Below are positions 32,818-43,397 of a DNA stretch of 50,714 nt, piece after piece. The stretch spans positions 1-50,714 of the forward strand of contig DYIB01000008.1 in NCBI GenBank assembly GCA_020723855.1, written 5' to 3'. The stretch is from Uliginosibacterium gangwonense (GTDB lineage: Bacteria > Pseudomonadota > Gammaproteobacteria > Burkholderiales > Rhodocyclaceae). How positions within the stretch are numbered: the stretch's first letter is position 1; every line of letters starts with the position of its first letter. A model generated the notes under the pieces. The model was given only the letters and a program-made list of their open reading frames with translations, was not told the origin of the DNA and made no database searches. The translations under genes and the position numbers were made by a program.

Positions 32818-34227
32818 CTACCCGTGCCGCCAACCCGCATCGGGCGCCGGGGGGAACAGCAGGCGCGCCCTCAGTCCCGTTCCTCCGACGCGCTGTTCCA
32901 GCGATAGCACGGCGCCGTGGCGGCGGGCGATCTCGTCGACGATGGATAGGCCCAGCCCGCAGCCGTCCCCCGGTGTTCCGGGAACCCGATAGAAGCGGTC
33001 GCGCACGCGCGCCCGTTCCGCGGGCGCGATGCCGGGGCCGTGATCTTCCACATAAATCTCCAGCGGGTCGTCGCACACGCCCACCGTCACTTGGCCGCCA
33101 GCTGCGCCGTAAGCAAGGGCGTTGTCGAGGAGATTGGCGAGCGCTTCGCGCAGCAGCGCGTCCTTGCCATTTACCCATACTGCCCGGCCCACGCCCGCAT
33201 AGCCCAGGTCTATGCCCTGCGCCAGCGCGTCATCGACGCGCCGCTCCACTTCCTCCCGGGCGATGCGGTCGATGTCGGTGGGCTCGAGGCCCAGAGTATC
33301 GGCACGGTTCTCGTCCACCTTCGCCAGCGTGAGCAGTTGGTGCAGCAGATGGCTGGTACGCGCCAGCACCTCGGTGGCGTTGTCAATGGCGCGGGCGTGG
33401 CGCTCCGGATCCCGCTCGCGCTGGGCGAATTCCAGTTGCACGCGCAGCGCCGCGAGGGGCATGCGCAATTGGTGGGCGGCGTCCATCACGAAGCGCTCCT
33501 GGGAGCGGTGGGCGGCACCCAACTCGTCGATGAGCTCGTTGATTTCATCCACCAGCGGGCGCACCTCGTCGGGTACAGGCCAATCGCCGGGCGTGGGGGC
33601 CAGAGGCGTCTTGCCGTGGCGGATGCGGATATCGCGCACGGCAACCTCGAGGGCGCTCATGCCGCTGCCAATGCCGTACCAGACGAGGCCGGCGCACACG
33701 GCGACCATCAGCAGCGATACGCCCAGCGTCGCCACCAGCACCTCCCGTGCGAGCAGGTCGCGCTTGTGGCGGGTCTCGGCGACCTTCACGGTAATGGTAT
33801 CGCCCTGGGGCAGGGCCAGGGCGATGGCGAGTGCCCGCACTGGGGTGGCGGCCACCTCGCTGTCGTAGTACACCGGCTGCGCGGACTCGGGCGTGGGTGC
33901 GTAGGGCGGGGGCGCCAGCAGCGCATTGCTGAAGATGAGGCCGCGTTCCTGCGACGTCACCTCGTAGAACAGGCGGTCGGCCGCGTCCCACTCGAAAATC
34001 TCCAGGGCCGGGCTGGGCAGATCGATGGAGGCCCGGCCGCCCACCCAGCGCACCTGCTTGGCCAGGGAGATGGCCGAATCGTACAGCCACTGATCCAGCA
34101 CCTGGCGGGAGAAATGGCTGGCGAGGCCATAGGCCGCGGCGCCGCTGGCTACCACCAGTACCAGGAGGGGCGCCATGAGCCGCGCCAGCAGCCGGCGGCG
34201 AATGCTGGCTCTAGGCTTTGCCCGCAC
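32818..34227 (-). CDS. sensor histidine kinase, TctE/QseC-like
   Basis: 469 residues from GTG 34227. Two membrane helices (about residues 15-35 and 170-190) flank a periplasmic 2CSK_N-type sensor region; then HAMP-like linker, H-box with H252 (FVMDAAHQLRMPLAALR), N-box (REALANLLDNALAYG), G1 (VEDHGPGIAP) and G2 (GCGLGLSIVDEIA). The H-box reads QLRMP where most relatives have ELRTP. The GTG start overlaps the regulator gene by 17 bases; a longer in-frame start at 34269 is possible. Divergent from the metal-efflux operon, so it probably senses the metal or envelope stress that induces it. Confidence 0.9.
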   Translation of the reverse strand: MRAKPRASIRRRLLARLMAPLLVLVVASGAAAYGLASHFSRQVLDQWLYDSAISLAKQVRWVGGRASIDLPSPALEIFEWDAADRLFYEVTSQERGLIFSNALLAPPPYAPTPESAQPVYYDSEVAATPVRALAIALALPQGDTITVKVAETRHKRDLLAREVLVATLGVSLLMVAVCAGLVWYGIGSGMSALEVAVRDIRIRHGKTPLAPTPGDWPVPDEVRPLVDEINELIDELGAAHRSQERFVMDAAHQLRMPLAALRVQLEFAQRERDPERHARAIDNATEVLARTSHLLHQLLTLAKVDENRADTLGLEPTDIDRIAREEVERRVDDALAQGIDLGYAGVGRAVWVNGKDALLREALANLLDNALAYGAAGGQVTVGVCDDPLEIYVEDHGPGIAPAERARVRDRFYRVPGTPGDGCGLGLSIVDEIARRHGAVLSLEQRVGGTGLRARLLFPPAPDAGWRHG

Positions 34228-34891
34228 CCTTCGCCTCTTCCAGCCGATAGCCCAGGCCGCGCAGCGCACGGATGGTGACGCCCGCCGGTTCGATCTTGCG
34301 TCGCACGCGGCTCACATAGACTTCGATCGCATTGGCGGCTGCCTCCGCATCATGGGGGAAAACGGCGTTGAAGAGGGTTTCCTTGCTCACCACTTTGCCC
34401 ACCCGCCGCGCCAAGGCGGTGAGCACGGAGAACTCGCGCTGCGTGAGAGCAAGGTCCTCCCCGTCCGCCAGGACACGGCCGCCCGAAAGATCAAAGCGCA
34501 GGCCGCCGATCTGGCGCCAGGGTACCTTGTCCTCCGCGCGCCGCAACAGGGCACGCAGGCGTGCCTCCAGCTCGCCCAACGCAAAGGGCTTGACCAGGTA
34601 ATCATCGGCACCCGTATCCAGGCCGCGAATGCGGTCATCCAGGCCGTCGCGGGCGGTGAGGATGAGGATGGGGAAGGCGAAGGCCTCGCCGCGCAGCTCG
34701 CGCAGCAAATCGATGCCGTCCCGGTCGGGCAGGCCCAGATCGAGAACCGCGCCGTCGTAGACTGCGGCGCGGGCGAGGCGCAAGGCGTCGGCCGCCCGGC
34801 CGGCCACGTCCACCGCGTAGCCATCCTGGCGCAAGGCGGCGGCCACGCCCTCCGAGAGCGTGAGGTCATCCTCGATCAGCAGCAGGCGCAC
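34211..34891 (-). CDS. OmpR-family response regulator
   Basis: 226 residues. Receiver domain with D8/D9, phospho-acceptor D51 (AVLDLGLPD) and K101 (YLVKPFALGELE), then winged-helix DNA-binding domain (TQREFSVLTALAR, AIEVYVSRVRRKIEPAGV, LRGLGYRLEE). Partner of the overlapping histidine kinase; TctD/QseB/CzcR-like. Likely activates the divergent tolC-adaptor-RND operon 120 bases away; a direct-repeat operator was not identified by eye. Confidence 0.95.
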   Translation of the reverse strand: MRLLLIEDDLTLSEGVAAALRQDGYAVDVAGRAADALRLARAAVYDGAVLDLGLPDRDGIDLLRELRGEAFAFPILILTARDGLDDRIRGLDTGADDYLVKPFALGELEARLRALLRRAEDKVPWRQIGGLRFDLSGGRVLADGEDLALTQREFSVLTALARRVGKVVSKETLFNAVFPHDAEAAANAIEVYVSRVRRKIEPAGVTIRALRGLGYRLEEAKGAGKA

Positions 34892-35011
34892 GGCTTGGCG
34901 GCTCCCCAGGTAGACAGCATGGCGACAGGGAGCACGGCTATCTTCAGCCCCTTGCTTGGACCGGCGCCCCGCCCCTGGTGCCCCATTTTCAATGCTCCCA
35001 TTGTCGGACCG

Positions 35012-36262
35012 ATGATTCGAACTGTTGCGATTGTGTCGATGGCCGTTGCGCTATCCGCCGCACCGGTCGCGCCCGCCCGGGCCCTGAGCCTCGCAGATGC
35101 CGAGCGCCAGGCGCTGGCGCGCAACCGGGACATCGCCCTTGGCGCTGCCGCAGTCGATGCGGCGCAAGCGGGGATTATATCCGCCACCCAGCGCCCCAAT
35201 CCCTCGCTGTCGGTGCAGACGGTGAATCTCGATCCGCACCGGGGCATCGGCGGCGGCCCGCTCTCTCAGAAAGCCATGGACACCACTGTGGGCCTATCGT
35301 GGCTGGTCGAGCGCGGCGACAAGCGCCGGCATCGGCTGGACGCGGCCGAGGCGCAGCTGCAGGCGACGCGCCATGACCTGGCCGAGGTGCGGCGGCAGCA
35401 GCGCTTGGCGGTGCACCTGGCCTATTTCGATCTGAAGCAGGCTCAGGAGCGCCTGCGCCTGCTCGACGAATCGAGCGCCCTGGCGCGACAGTCCCTGGAT
35501 GCCGCCGAGCGACGCGTGAAGGCGGGCGATCTCGCGCCTATCGAGTGTTCGCGCCTGCGAGTGGAAACCATACGGGCCGACAACGAAAGGCGCGCTGCGC
35601 TGGCCGACTTGGCCTCCGCCCGTCAGACGCTCGCCACGCTGCTCGGCGATCCGCAGGCAGCGGCGGAGCTGAGCGCCGACGATCCCTGGCCGCTGCCCGC
35701 GCCGGCGGCGCCGGCGCTGCCGGCCGAGGCTGCGGCGCAACGGCCCGACCTGCGCGGTGCCACGGCCCGGGAGGAGGCGGCCCGCCGGGGACGCGAGCTG
35801 GCCCGCAGCCTGGCGACCCGGGACGTGACGCTGGGTGCGCAATACGAACGTTTCCCGCCGGACAACCGCGGCTCCTTCGGCTTCTCCGTCAGCATCCCCT
35901 TGTTTTGGGACTACCGCTACCAGGGCGAGATCGCCAAGGCGGAAGCGGACTTGGAGGCGGCGCGCGTGATGCGGGAAAAGGTGGCATTGCAGGCCTCCGC
36001 CGAGGTGCAGCGTGCCCATGCCCAACTCGCCGCCGCTCGCGACAAGCTCGCCGCTCTGGAGGATGCCGGCGCCCGCTCTGCGCAGGAGGCGGCACGCGGC
36101 ATCGAACTCGCCTATGTGCGCGGTGCCGCCTCCCTCACCGATCTGCTCGACGCACGCCGCCAGTTGCGTGCGATTCAACTGGAAATCGTCCAGGCGCGGG
36201 CCGATTATGCCAAGGCTTTGGCCGCGTGGCGTGCCGCGACTGAATGGGAGCAACAACCATGA
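35012..36262 (+). CDS. TolC-family outer-membrane efflux protein (CzcC/CusC-like)
   Basis: 416 residues. Signal peptide IRTVAIVSMAVALSAAPVAP, then two TolC repeats with long Ala/Arg-rich coiled-coil helices (HDLAEVRRQQRLAVHLAYFD, LDARRQLRAIQLEIVQARAD). It forms the outer-membrane exit duct of the efflux complex. Start at 35012 is chosen over a much longer reading frame antisense to the two-component genes. Its stop overlaps the adaptor start (ATGA), so translation is coupled. No lipobox was found, in contrast to CusC. Confidence 0.92.
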   Translation: MIRTVAIVSMAVALSAAPVAPARALSLADAERQALARNRDIALGAAAVDAAQAGIISATQRPNPSLSVQTVNLDPHRGIGGGPLSQKAMDTTVGLSWLVERGDKRRHRLDAAEAQLQATRHDLAEVRRQQRLAVHLAYFDLKQAQERLRLLDESSALARQSLDAAERRVKAGDLAPIECSRLRVETIRADNERRAALADLASARQTLATLLGDPQAAAELSADDPWPLPAPAAPALPAEAAAQRPDLRGATAREEAARRGRELARSLATRDVTLGAQYERFPPDNRGSFGFSVSIPLFWDYRYQGEIAKAEADLEAARVMREKVALQASAEVQRAHAQLAAARDKLAALEDAGARSAQEAARGIELAYVRGAASLTDLLDARRQLRAIQLEIVQARADYAKALAAWRAATEWEQQP

Positions 36263-37389
36263 CAGGCATCCGCGTGGTGGCGCTGTGCGCGCTGCTTCTT
36301 TCTTTTGTCGGTTGCAAGCGCGCGGAAATGCCCGATTCGCCGCCGCAACCGACGGTGAGCGGCGACACGATCCAGTTCCGCTCCGACAGCCCCCAGCTCG
36401 CCGCCCTCAAGAGCGATCCGGCGCAGGCCGAAGGCGAGCACACCGTTGCTGTTTCCGGCCGCCTGGCGTGGGACGAGACGTGCACCACGCGCGTCTTCGC
36501 GCCGGTGGCGGGGCGCATCGTCAGCCTGGATGCGGCGCCGGGCAGCCGCGTGCGGCGCGGCCAGGTACTGGCGCGGCTCACCTCGCCCGAATTCGGCCAG
36601 GTCCAGGCGGAGGCGGCGCGGGCCCAGGCCGACTTGGCGCAGGCGGAAAAGAATCTCGCCCGAGCCCGCTATCTGGACGAGGCGGGCATCATCGCCAAGC
36701 GCGACCTGCAGGCGGCCGAGGCCGACATGGCGCGGGCCCGGGCCGAGGCCGCCCGCACCCGGGCGCGTCTGCGCAGCTATGGCGCCGGCGCTGATGTCGA
36801 CCAGGTCTTTCCCCTGCGCAGTCCCATCGCCGGCACGGTGGTAGAGCGCAACGCCAACGTGGGGCAGGAGTTCCGCCCCGACCAGGCGGCCTCCGGCACG
36901 CCGGCGCTGTTCGTGCTGAGCGATCCCGGCCGGTTGTGGGCCCTCATCGACCTGCCGGAAGGGGCGGCGAGTACGGTGCACGTGGGGCAGGAGATTGAGC
37001 TCACCGCCGATGCCCTGCCGGGTGAAATGGTGAAAGCGAGGATCGAATTCGTTGCCGACGCCCTCGACCCGGTCACCCGCACCTTCAAGGCGCGCGCCAC
37101 GGTGCCCAACGAACAGCGCCGGTTGAAGGCGGAGATGTTCGTGCGCGGCCAGTTGCGCCTGCCCGGCAGCGGTGCCCCGGTCGTGCCGGCCGCCGGCGTG
37201 GTGCTGGTGGGCAACGGGCACTACGTGTTCGTCGATCAGGGGGGCGGCCGCTACCTGCGGCGCAGCGTCGACGCGCAGGACGCGGGCGTCGAGCGCATGC
37301 GCGTGGTCAAGGGCCTGCAGCCGGGCGAGCGTGTGGTCACCCAGGGCGCGTTGTTCCTGCAGCAGATCCTTTCCAGTGCGGCGCCATGA
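36259..37389 (+). CDS. RND efflux periplasmic adaptor (membrane fusion protein, CzcB-like)
   Basis: 376 residues. Short lipoprotein-type signal LALLLSFVGC-like (RVVALCALLLSFVGC, candidate lipid Cys at 19), then the adaptor core: barrel-sandwich halves (PVAGRIVSLDAAPGSRVRRG and FPLRSPIAGTVVERNANVGQ), a coiled-coil hairpin with LAQAEKNLARARYLDEAGII, and a beta-barrel ending RVVTQGALFLQQIL. It bridges the RND pump and TolC duct. No His-rich metal-binding N-terminus is present. It overlaps both neighbours in ATGA fashion. Confidence 0.93.
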   Translation: MTGIRVVALCALLLSFVGCKRAEMPDSPPQPTVSGDTIQFRSDSPQLAALKSDPAQAEGEHTVAVSGRLAWDETCTTRVFAPVAGRIVSLDAAPGSRVRRGQVLARLTSPEFGQVQAEAARAQADLAQAEKNLARARYLDEAGIIAKRDLQAAEADMARARAEAARTRARLRSYGAGADVDQVFPLRSPIAGTVVERNANVGQEFRPDQAASGTPALFVLSDPGRLWALIDLPEGAASTVHVGQEIELTADALPGEMVKARIEFVADALDPVTRTFKARATVPNEQRRLKAEMFVRGQLRLPGSGAPVVPAAGVVLVGNGHYVFVDQGGGRYLRRSVDAQDAGVERMRVVKGLQPGERVVTQGALFLQQILSSAAP

Positions 37390-40300
37390 TCAAGCGCGTC
37401 GTCCGCTTCGCCCTGTACCAGCCGTTGTTCGTCGTGCTGGGGGTGCTGCTGTTCGTCGGCGGCGGCGTGATCGCCTTCAAGAACCTGCCGGTGGAGGCCT
37501 TCCCCGATGTGAGCGACACCCAGGTCACGGTGATCACCCTCTATCCCGGCCGTGCGGCGGAGGAGGTGGAAAAGCAGGTCACCATCCCGATCGAGATCGC
37601 GCTGTCGGGTCTGCCCAATGCCGTTCGCATTTTCTCCCATACCCAGTTCGGCCTGTCCTATCTGGTGGTGACGTTCAACGACAAGGCGGATGACTACTTC
37701 GCCCGGGCCCAGGTGATCGAGCGGCTGCGCGAAGCGGACCTGCCGGACGGCGTGAAGCCGGAACTGGCGGCGATGACTTCGGCCATCGGCGAAATCTACC
37801 GCTACCGCCTCAAGGCTCCCAACCTCAGCTCGATGGAGCTGCGCACCCTGCAGAATTGGATCATGGAGCGGCAGCTCAAGACGGTGCCCGGGGTGGCCGA
37901 CGTGGTGAGCTTCGGCGGCCTCGTCAAGACCTTCGAGGTGCGGCCGGACCTGGCGCGCCTGCGGGACTACAAGATCTCGCTGCCGCAGCTGACCGCCGCC
38001 GTGACCCGGTCCAACGCCAACGCGGGCGGCGGCTACGTGGAGCACGGGCGCCAGCAATACCTCATCCGCGGCATCGGTCTGTACCGCTCGGCCGAGGATA
38101 TCGAGAACGTGGTGGTCGCCGAGAACCGCGGCGTGCCCGTGCTGGTGCGCGACGTGGCCAAGGTCACGGTCGGCGCCGTGCCGCGCCAGGGCGTGGCGGG
38201 GCAGGACGCCGACGACGACATCGTCTATGGCCTGGTGCTGATGCGCAAGGGCGAAAACGCCTCGGAAGTCCTCGCCGCCCTGAAGGACAGGATCGCCGAG
38301 CTGAACCGCAGCACCCTGCCCGGCGGCGTGGAAATCGTACCCTTCTACGACCGCTCCTGGCTCATCGGCAAGACCCTCAAGACCGTATTCAGCAACCTGG
38401 TGGAAGGCGCCCTGCTGGTGTGCATCGTCCTTTACCTATTCCTGTCCAACTTCCGCGCCGCCGCCATCGTCGCGCTGGTGATCCCGTTGTCGCTGCTGGC
38501 GACCTTCCTGGGCCTCAAGCTCATCGGCATTCCCGCCAACCTGCTGTCCCTGGGGGCGATGGACTTCGGCATCATTGTGGACGGCGCCGTGATCATCGTC
38601 GAGCACATCTTCCACCGGCTGTCCCAACTGAGCGACAACGCCGACCGCAAGTCGCGCCTGAACACGGTGCTCAATGCCGCGGTGGAGGTGGGCCGGCCCA
38701 CCCTGTTCTCGATGCTGATCATCATCGCCGCGCACATTCCCATCTTCACCCTGCAGCGCCACGAAGGCCGCATTTTCGCGCCCATGGCCTACTCGGTGAC
38801 CTCGGCGCTGATCGGCTCGCTCATCGTCTCTCTGACCCTGGTACCGCTGCTGTGTCTTGTCGTGCTGCGCCACAAGCTGCCCCACGGCGAGAACCGCATC
38901 ATGGTCTTCGCCAAGCGCGCCTACATGCCGGCCCTGCGCTGGGCCCTGGATCATCGCAAGGTGGTGCTGGCCGGGGCGGCTGCGGCGCTGGCGGTCAGCC
39001 TCGCCGCGGGCACGCGTCTGGGCACCGAGTTCCTGCCGGAACTGAACGAAGGCTCCGTATGGCTCAACATCACGCTGGAGCCGTCGGTGTCGATCAGCGA
39101 GGCGGTGGAGCAGGCGCGCCGCATCCGCGCCATCGTGCGCACCACGCCGGAGGTGCGCACCGTTATCTCCAAGCTGGGCCGGCCCGAGGACGGTACCGAC
39201 CCCAAGATCGCCAGCCAGGTGGAGGCGCTGGTGGATCTTCGGCCGGAGGAGCAATGGCAGCGTGGTCTGTCCAAGCGCCAGGTGCTGGCCGAATTGGAAG
39301 CCAAGCTCGGGGCGATTCCCGGCGCGCAGATCGGCTTTTCCCAGCCGATTCGGGACAACGTGTTAGAGAGCATTTCCCAGATCGACGGTCAGATCGTCAT
39401 CAAGGTGACCGGCGACGACCTGGACAAGCTGCTCGACTACGGCCGCCAGATCCTGAACCAGATCGCCGGAGTGCAGGGTGTCGCCCGCGCCTTCATCGAC
39501 CGCAACGGCCGGCTGCCCCAGTTCCGCATCGAGATCGATCGCGCCCGGGCGGCGCGCTACGGACTCAACGTCGGCGATGTGCAGGATGTGATCGAGACGG
39601 CGCTGGCCGGCAAGGAGGCTACCTCCATCTGGGAGGGGGAGAGGCGCTTCGCCGTGACGGTGCGCCTGAGCGAGGAGGATCGCGAGCTGGACCGCATCCG
39701 CGCCGTGACAGTGGCAACACCGGCGGGGGCGCACATTCCCCTCGCCGATATCGCCCGGTTCACCCGTACCTCGGGCGCGATGAACATCGCCCGGGAAAAC
39801 GGCCAGCGCGTGGTCTCCATCGGCGTCTTCATCAAGGACCGGGACATGGGCAGCGTGGTCTCCGACATGCGTTCCCGCGTGGATGCCAACCTCAAGCTTG
39901 ATCCCGGTTACCGGGTGAGCTGGTCGGGCGAGTTCGAGAACCAGCAGCGCGCCATGCTGCGCCTGTCATGGGTGGTGCCCCTGTCCATCCTGATCATCTT
40001 CCTGCTGCTGTTCGACGCCTTCAAATCCCTGAAGACGGCGGCACTGATCATCGCCAATATCCCGTTCGCCATGATCGGCGGTATCGTCGCGCTATTCGCC
40101 ACGGGCATTCCGCTGTCGGTGTCGGCGGCCATCGGCTTCATCGCCCTGTTCGGCCAGGCGGTGCTCAACGGTGTCGTCATGCTGTCCCACTTCGGCCAGT
40201 TGCGGCGCGAGGGGCTGGACCTGCGCGCCGCCGTCGTGCAGGGTTCCATGGAGCGCCTGCGCACGGTGCTGATGACGGCGCTGCTGGCCATGCTGGGGTT

Positions 40301-40523
40301 GCTGCCCATGGCACTGTCGACGGCCATCGGTGCGGAGACCCAGAAGCCCCTCGCGGTGGTGGTGATCGGCGGACTGGTGTCGGCAACGCTGCTCACACTG
40401 CTGGTGCTGCCCACGCTCTATATGGCGGCTTACAGCGGAACAAGCGGCGGCAAGGGCGCTCGTGGGCAGCCTGATGAAGAGCGTTCCGGCCCGGCCCGGC
40501 GCGGGCAGCAGGTCGGGGGATGA
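37386..40523 (+). CDS. czcA: heavy-metal efflux RND pump (CzcA family)
   Basis: 1045 residues with the twelve-helix RND topology and two large periplasmic loops. MIKRVVRFALYQPLFVVLGV start, FPDVSDTQVTVITLYPG in the first porter loop, and the fourth-helix motif DFGIIVDGAVIIVEH with D393, D399 and E406, which is the zinc/cobalt/cadmium/nickel (HME1/2) pattern rather than the copper/silver (CusA) pattern. It pumps divalent metal out with the adaptor and TolC partner encoded upstream. Which metal is used cannot be settled from the sequence. The His at position 407 replaces the Asn seen in most CzcA. Confidence 0.93.
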   Translation: MIKRVVRFALYQPLFVVLGVLLFVGGGVIAFKNLPVEAFPDVSDTQVTVITLYPGRAAEEVEKQVTIPIEIALSGLPNAVRIFSHTQFGLSYLVVTFNDKADDYFARAQVIERLREADLPDGVKPELAAMTSAIGEIYRYRLKAPNLSSMELRTLQNWIMERQLKTVPGVADVVSFGGLVKTFEVRPDLARLRDYKISLPQLTAAVTRSNANAGGGYVEHGRQQYLIRGIGLYRSAEDIENVVVAENRGVPVLVRDVAKVTVGAVPRQGVAGQDADDDIVYGLVLMRKGENASEVLAALKDRIAELNRSTLPGGVEIVPFYDRSWLIGKTLKTVFSNLVEGALLVCIVLYLFLSNFRAAAIVALVIPLSLLATFLGLKLIGIPANLLSLGAMDFGIIVDGAVIIVEHIFHRLSQLSDNADRKSRLNTVLNAAVEVGRPTLFSMLIIIAAHIPIFTLQRHEGRIFAPMAYSVTSALIGSLIVSLTLVPLLCLVVLRHKLPHGENRIMVFAKRAYMPALRWALDHRKVVLAGAAAALAVSLAAGTRLGTEFLPELNEGSVWLNITLEPSVSISEAVEQARRIRAIVRTTPEVRTVISKLGRPEDGTDPKIASQVEALVDLRPEEQWQRGLSKRQVLAELEAKLGAIPGAQIGFSQPIRDNVLESISQIDGQIVIKVTGDDLDKLLDYGRQILNQIAGVQGVARAFIDRNGRLPQFRIEIDRARAARYGLNVGDVQDVIETALAGKEATSIWEGERRFAVTVRLSEEDRELDRIRAVTVATPAGAHIPLADIARFTRTSGAMNIARENGQRVVSIGVFIKDRDMGSVVSDMRSRVDANLKLDPGYRVSWSGEFENQQRAMLRLSWVVPLSILIIFLLLFDAFKSLKTAALIIANIPFAMIGGIVALFATGIPLSVSAAIGFIALFGQAVLNGVVMLSHFGQLRREGLDLRAAVVQGSMERLRTVLMTALLAMLGLLPMALSTAIGAETQKPLAVVVIGGLVSATLLTLLVLPTLYMAAYSGTSGGKGARGQPDEERSGPARRGQQVGG

Positions 40524-40538
40524 CGCTGCAAACCGGAT

Positions 40539-41096
40539 TCAGCGTGCGCCGGATCGCAGCAGCACGACGACCGCCCCCGCTCCCCCTTCCTGCGCCCGCG
40601 CCTGGGCGTAGGCCAGCACTTCCGCCCGGTGCATCAGCCAGCCCGCCACCAGGCCTTTCAGCACCGGCTCGCGTCCTGGCGAGCGCAGGCCCTTGCCGTG
40701 GATGATGCGCACGCAGCGCAGGTTGCGCTTGAGGCAGGCGGCGAGGAAGTCCGCCAGCAGGTCGCGCGCCTGGTCGCGGTTCGCCCCGTGCAGGTCCAAC
40801 TGGTCCTGCACCACCCAGCGGCCGCGTCGCAGGTCGCGCAGCACGCTGCGCGCCAGACCCGGGCGCAGGAACGCCAGTTCCTCGCCGCCTTCCAGCAGCA
40901 GCTCCACCGAGGCCGGGGCGTGCAGGGATTCGCGCAGCGCTTCCCGCTCGTCCCATTGCCGCTGGCGCGGAATGGCGGGCGGGGCGGGGGGCTCGTGGTG
41001 GACGCGGTCGTGGCTTAACGGCCGGGCGTCGGCCACGGCATTGCGGAAGAGGTGCCGTTCCTCATCCGTGGGGGGACGGGGCGCCCGGCGCTTCAT
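40539..41096 (-). CDS. Smr-domain protein (MutS2-like C-terminal domain)
   Basis: 185 residues. Basic N-terminal region, then an Smr domain with LDLHGANRDQARDLL and VRIIHGKGLRSPGREPVLK, which has the LDxHG and HGxG nuclease motifs. Stand-alone Smr proteins nick DNA or act on RNA/ribosomes. Start at 41096 (MKRRAPRPPTDEERHLF) is taken over the longer frame because upstream sequence is low-complexity Arg/Pro. It is 38 bases after trxB and convergent with the RND gene. Confidence 0.93.
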   Translation of the reverse strand: MKRRAPRPPTDEERHLFRNAVADARPLSHDRVHHEPPAPPAIPRQRQWDEREALRESLHAPASVELLLEGGEELAFLRPGLARSVLRDLRRGRWVVQDQLDLHGANRDQARDLLADFLAACLKRNLRCVRIIHGKGLRSPGREPVLKGLVAGWLMHRAEVLAYAQARAQEGGAGAVVVLLRSGAR

Positions 41097-41134
41097 GGGT
41101 GGCGGAGGGCGGGGTCGGAACCGCCCCCGGGGAG

Positions 41135-42129
<995 letters not shown>

Positions 42130-42177
42130 CTTGACGCATCACCTGCCCCGAAACGCTTGGCACGAGACGGTTTGGGT

Positions 42178-42183
42178 TAGAAT
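42178..42183 (+). promoter_or_regulatory. candidate -10 box of aroG
   Basis: TAGAAT 55 bases before the aroG ATG, with TTGGCA at 42157-42162 as a -35 but only 15 bases spacing. Tentative. Confidence 0.35.
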
Positions 42184-42238
42184 GCCATGTTTTTCAGCGA
42201 TTTCGAGCCGTTCGCCAGCGACGGCGGAGTGACACAGC

Positions 42239-43369
42239 ATGAACGCCCCTATGAAGACCGCCAAAGCCGGCGCCGTCAGCGTCGCACCGAGCGAGCACCG
42301 CGGCCGTTCCATTACCGATGATGTGCGCATCAGGGACATCTGGGAGGTGGCGCCGCCGTCGCACCTGCTGCGGGAATTCCCCGCCAACGCGGTGGCCGTC
42401 GAGACCACCTACAACGCCCGCCAGGCGGTGCATCGCATCCTGCACGGCGCCGACGATCGCCTGCTGGTGATCGTCGGACCCTGCTCCATCCACGATTTCG
42501 ACGCCGCCATCGAGTACGCCACGCGCCTGAAGGCGGAAGCGGACCGCTTGGCCGAGGATCTGCTGGTGGTGATGCGGGTGTATTTCGAGAAGCCGCGCAC
42601 CACGGTCGGCTGGAAGGGGCTGATCAACGATCCGCGCCTGGACGGCAGCTTCAAGATCAACGAAGGCCTGCGCCTGGCGCGCCATCTCCTGGTGGACATC
42701 AACGAGATGGGCCTGCCGGCCGCGACCGAGTTCCTCGACATGATCACGCCTCAGTACATCGCCGACCTGGTGGCCTGGGGCGCCATCGGCGCCCGCACCA
42801 CCGAGTCCCAGGTGCATCGGGAGCTGGCCTCCGGCCTGTCCTGCCCGGTGGGCTTCAAGAACGGCACCGACGGCAACATCCGGATCGCCGTGGACGCCAT
42901 CAAGACCGCCCAGCATCCGCACCATTTCCTGTCGGTGACCAAGGGCGGGCATTCGGCCATCGTGGCCACCAACGGCAACGAGGATTGCCATATCATCCTG
43001 CGCGGCGGCAAGGAGCCCAATTACGAGGCCGCCAGCGTTGACCAGGCATGCCGGGAGCTGGGCGCCGCGGGTCTGGCCGCACGCGTCATGATCGACTGCT
43101 CTCATGCCAACAGCAGCAAGCAATACAAGCGTCAGATCGACGTGGCGCGCAACGTGGCGGAGCAGCTCGCCGGCGGTGAGGATCGCGTGTTCGGCGTGAT
43201 GATCGAGTCCCACCTCAAGGAAGGCCGCCAGGATCTGATGCCGGGCAAGCCCCTCGAGTATGGTAAAAGCATCACCGACGCCTGCATCGGCTGGGAGGAC
43301 ACCGTGCTCGTTCTCGACCTGCTGGCCGAGGCGGTGCGCCTGCGCCGCCTGAAGCTCGCCGCCGAATAG
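42239..43369 (+). CDS. aroG: 3-deoxy-7-phosphoheptulonate synthase, class I
   Basis: 376 residues. DAHP synthase condenses phosphoenolpyruvate and erythrose-4-phosphate at the head of the aromatic amino acid pathway. Class I signatures: RLLVIVGPCSIHDFDAAIEY, VMRVYFEKPRTTVGWKGLIN, and IARNVAEQLAGGEDRVFGVMIESHL-like ending (VARNVAEQLAGGED). The N-terminal extension MNAPMKTAKAGAVSVAPSEH lies before the conserved DVRIRDI; an internal start is possible but GGAG upstream supports 42239. Whether it is Phe- or Tyr-feedback type cannot be decided by eye. Confidence 0.95.
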   Translation: MNAPMKTAKAGAVSVAPSEHRGRSITDDVRIRDIWEVAPPSHLLREFPANAVAVETTYNARQAVHRILHGADDRLLVIVGPCSIHDFDAAIEYATRLKAEADRLAEDLLVVMRVYFEKPRTTVGWKGLINDPRLDGSFKINEGLRLARHLLVDINEMGLPAATEFLDMITPQYIADLVAWGAIGARTTESQVHRELASGLSCPVGFKNGTDGNIRIAVDAIKTAQHPHHFLSVTKGGHSAIVATNGNEDCHIILRGGKEPNYEAASVDQACRELGAAGLAARVMIDCSHANSSKQYKRQIDVARNVAEQLAGGEDRVFGVMIESHLKEGRQDLMPGKPLEYGKSITDACIGWEDTVLVLDLLAEAVRLRRLKLAAE

Positions 43370-43397
43370 CGATACACCGGCGAATCGGGACGCCGCG

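Noticed and set aside
41107-41126. Hairpin GGGCGG/CCGCCC between trxB and the Smr gene
   Set aside because: Only 6 bases per arm with an 8-base loop and no T-run, in very GC-rich DNA; too weak to call a terminator.
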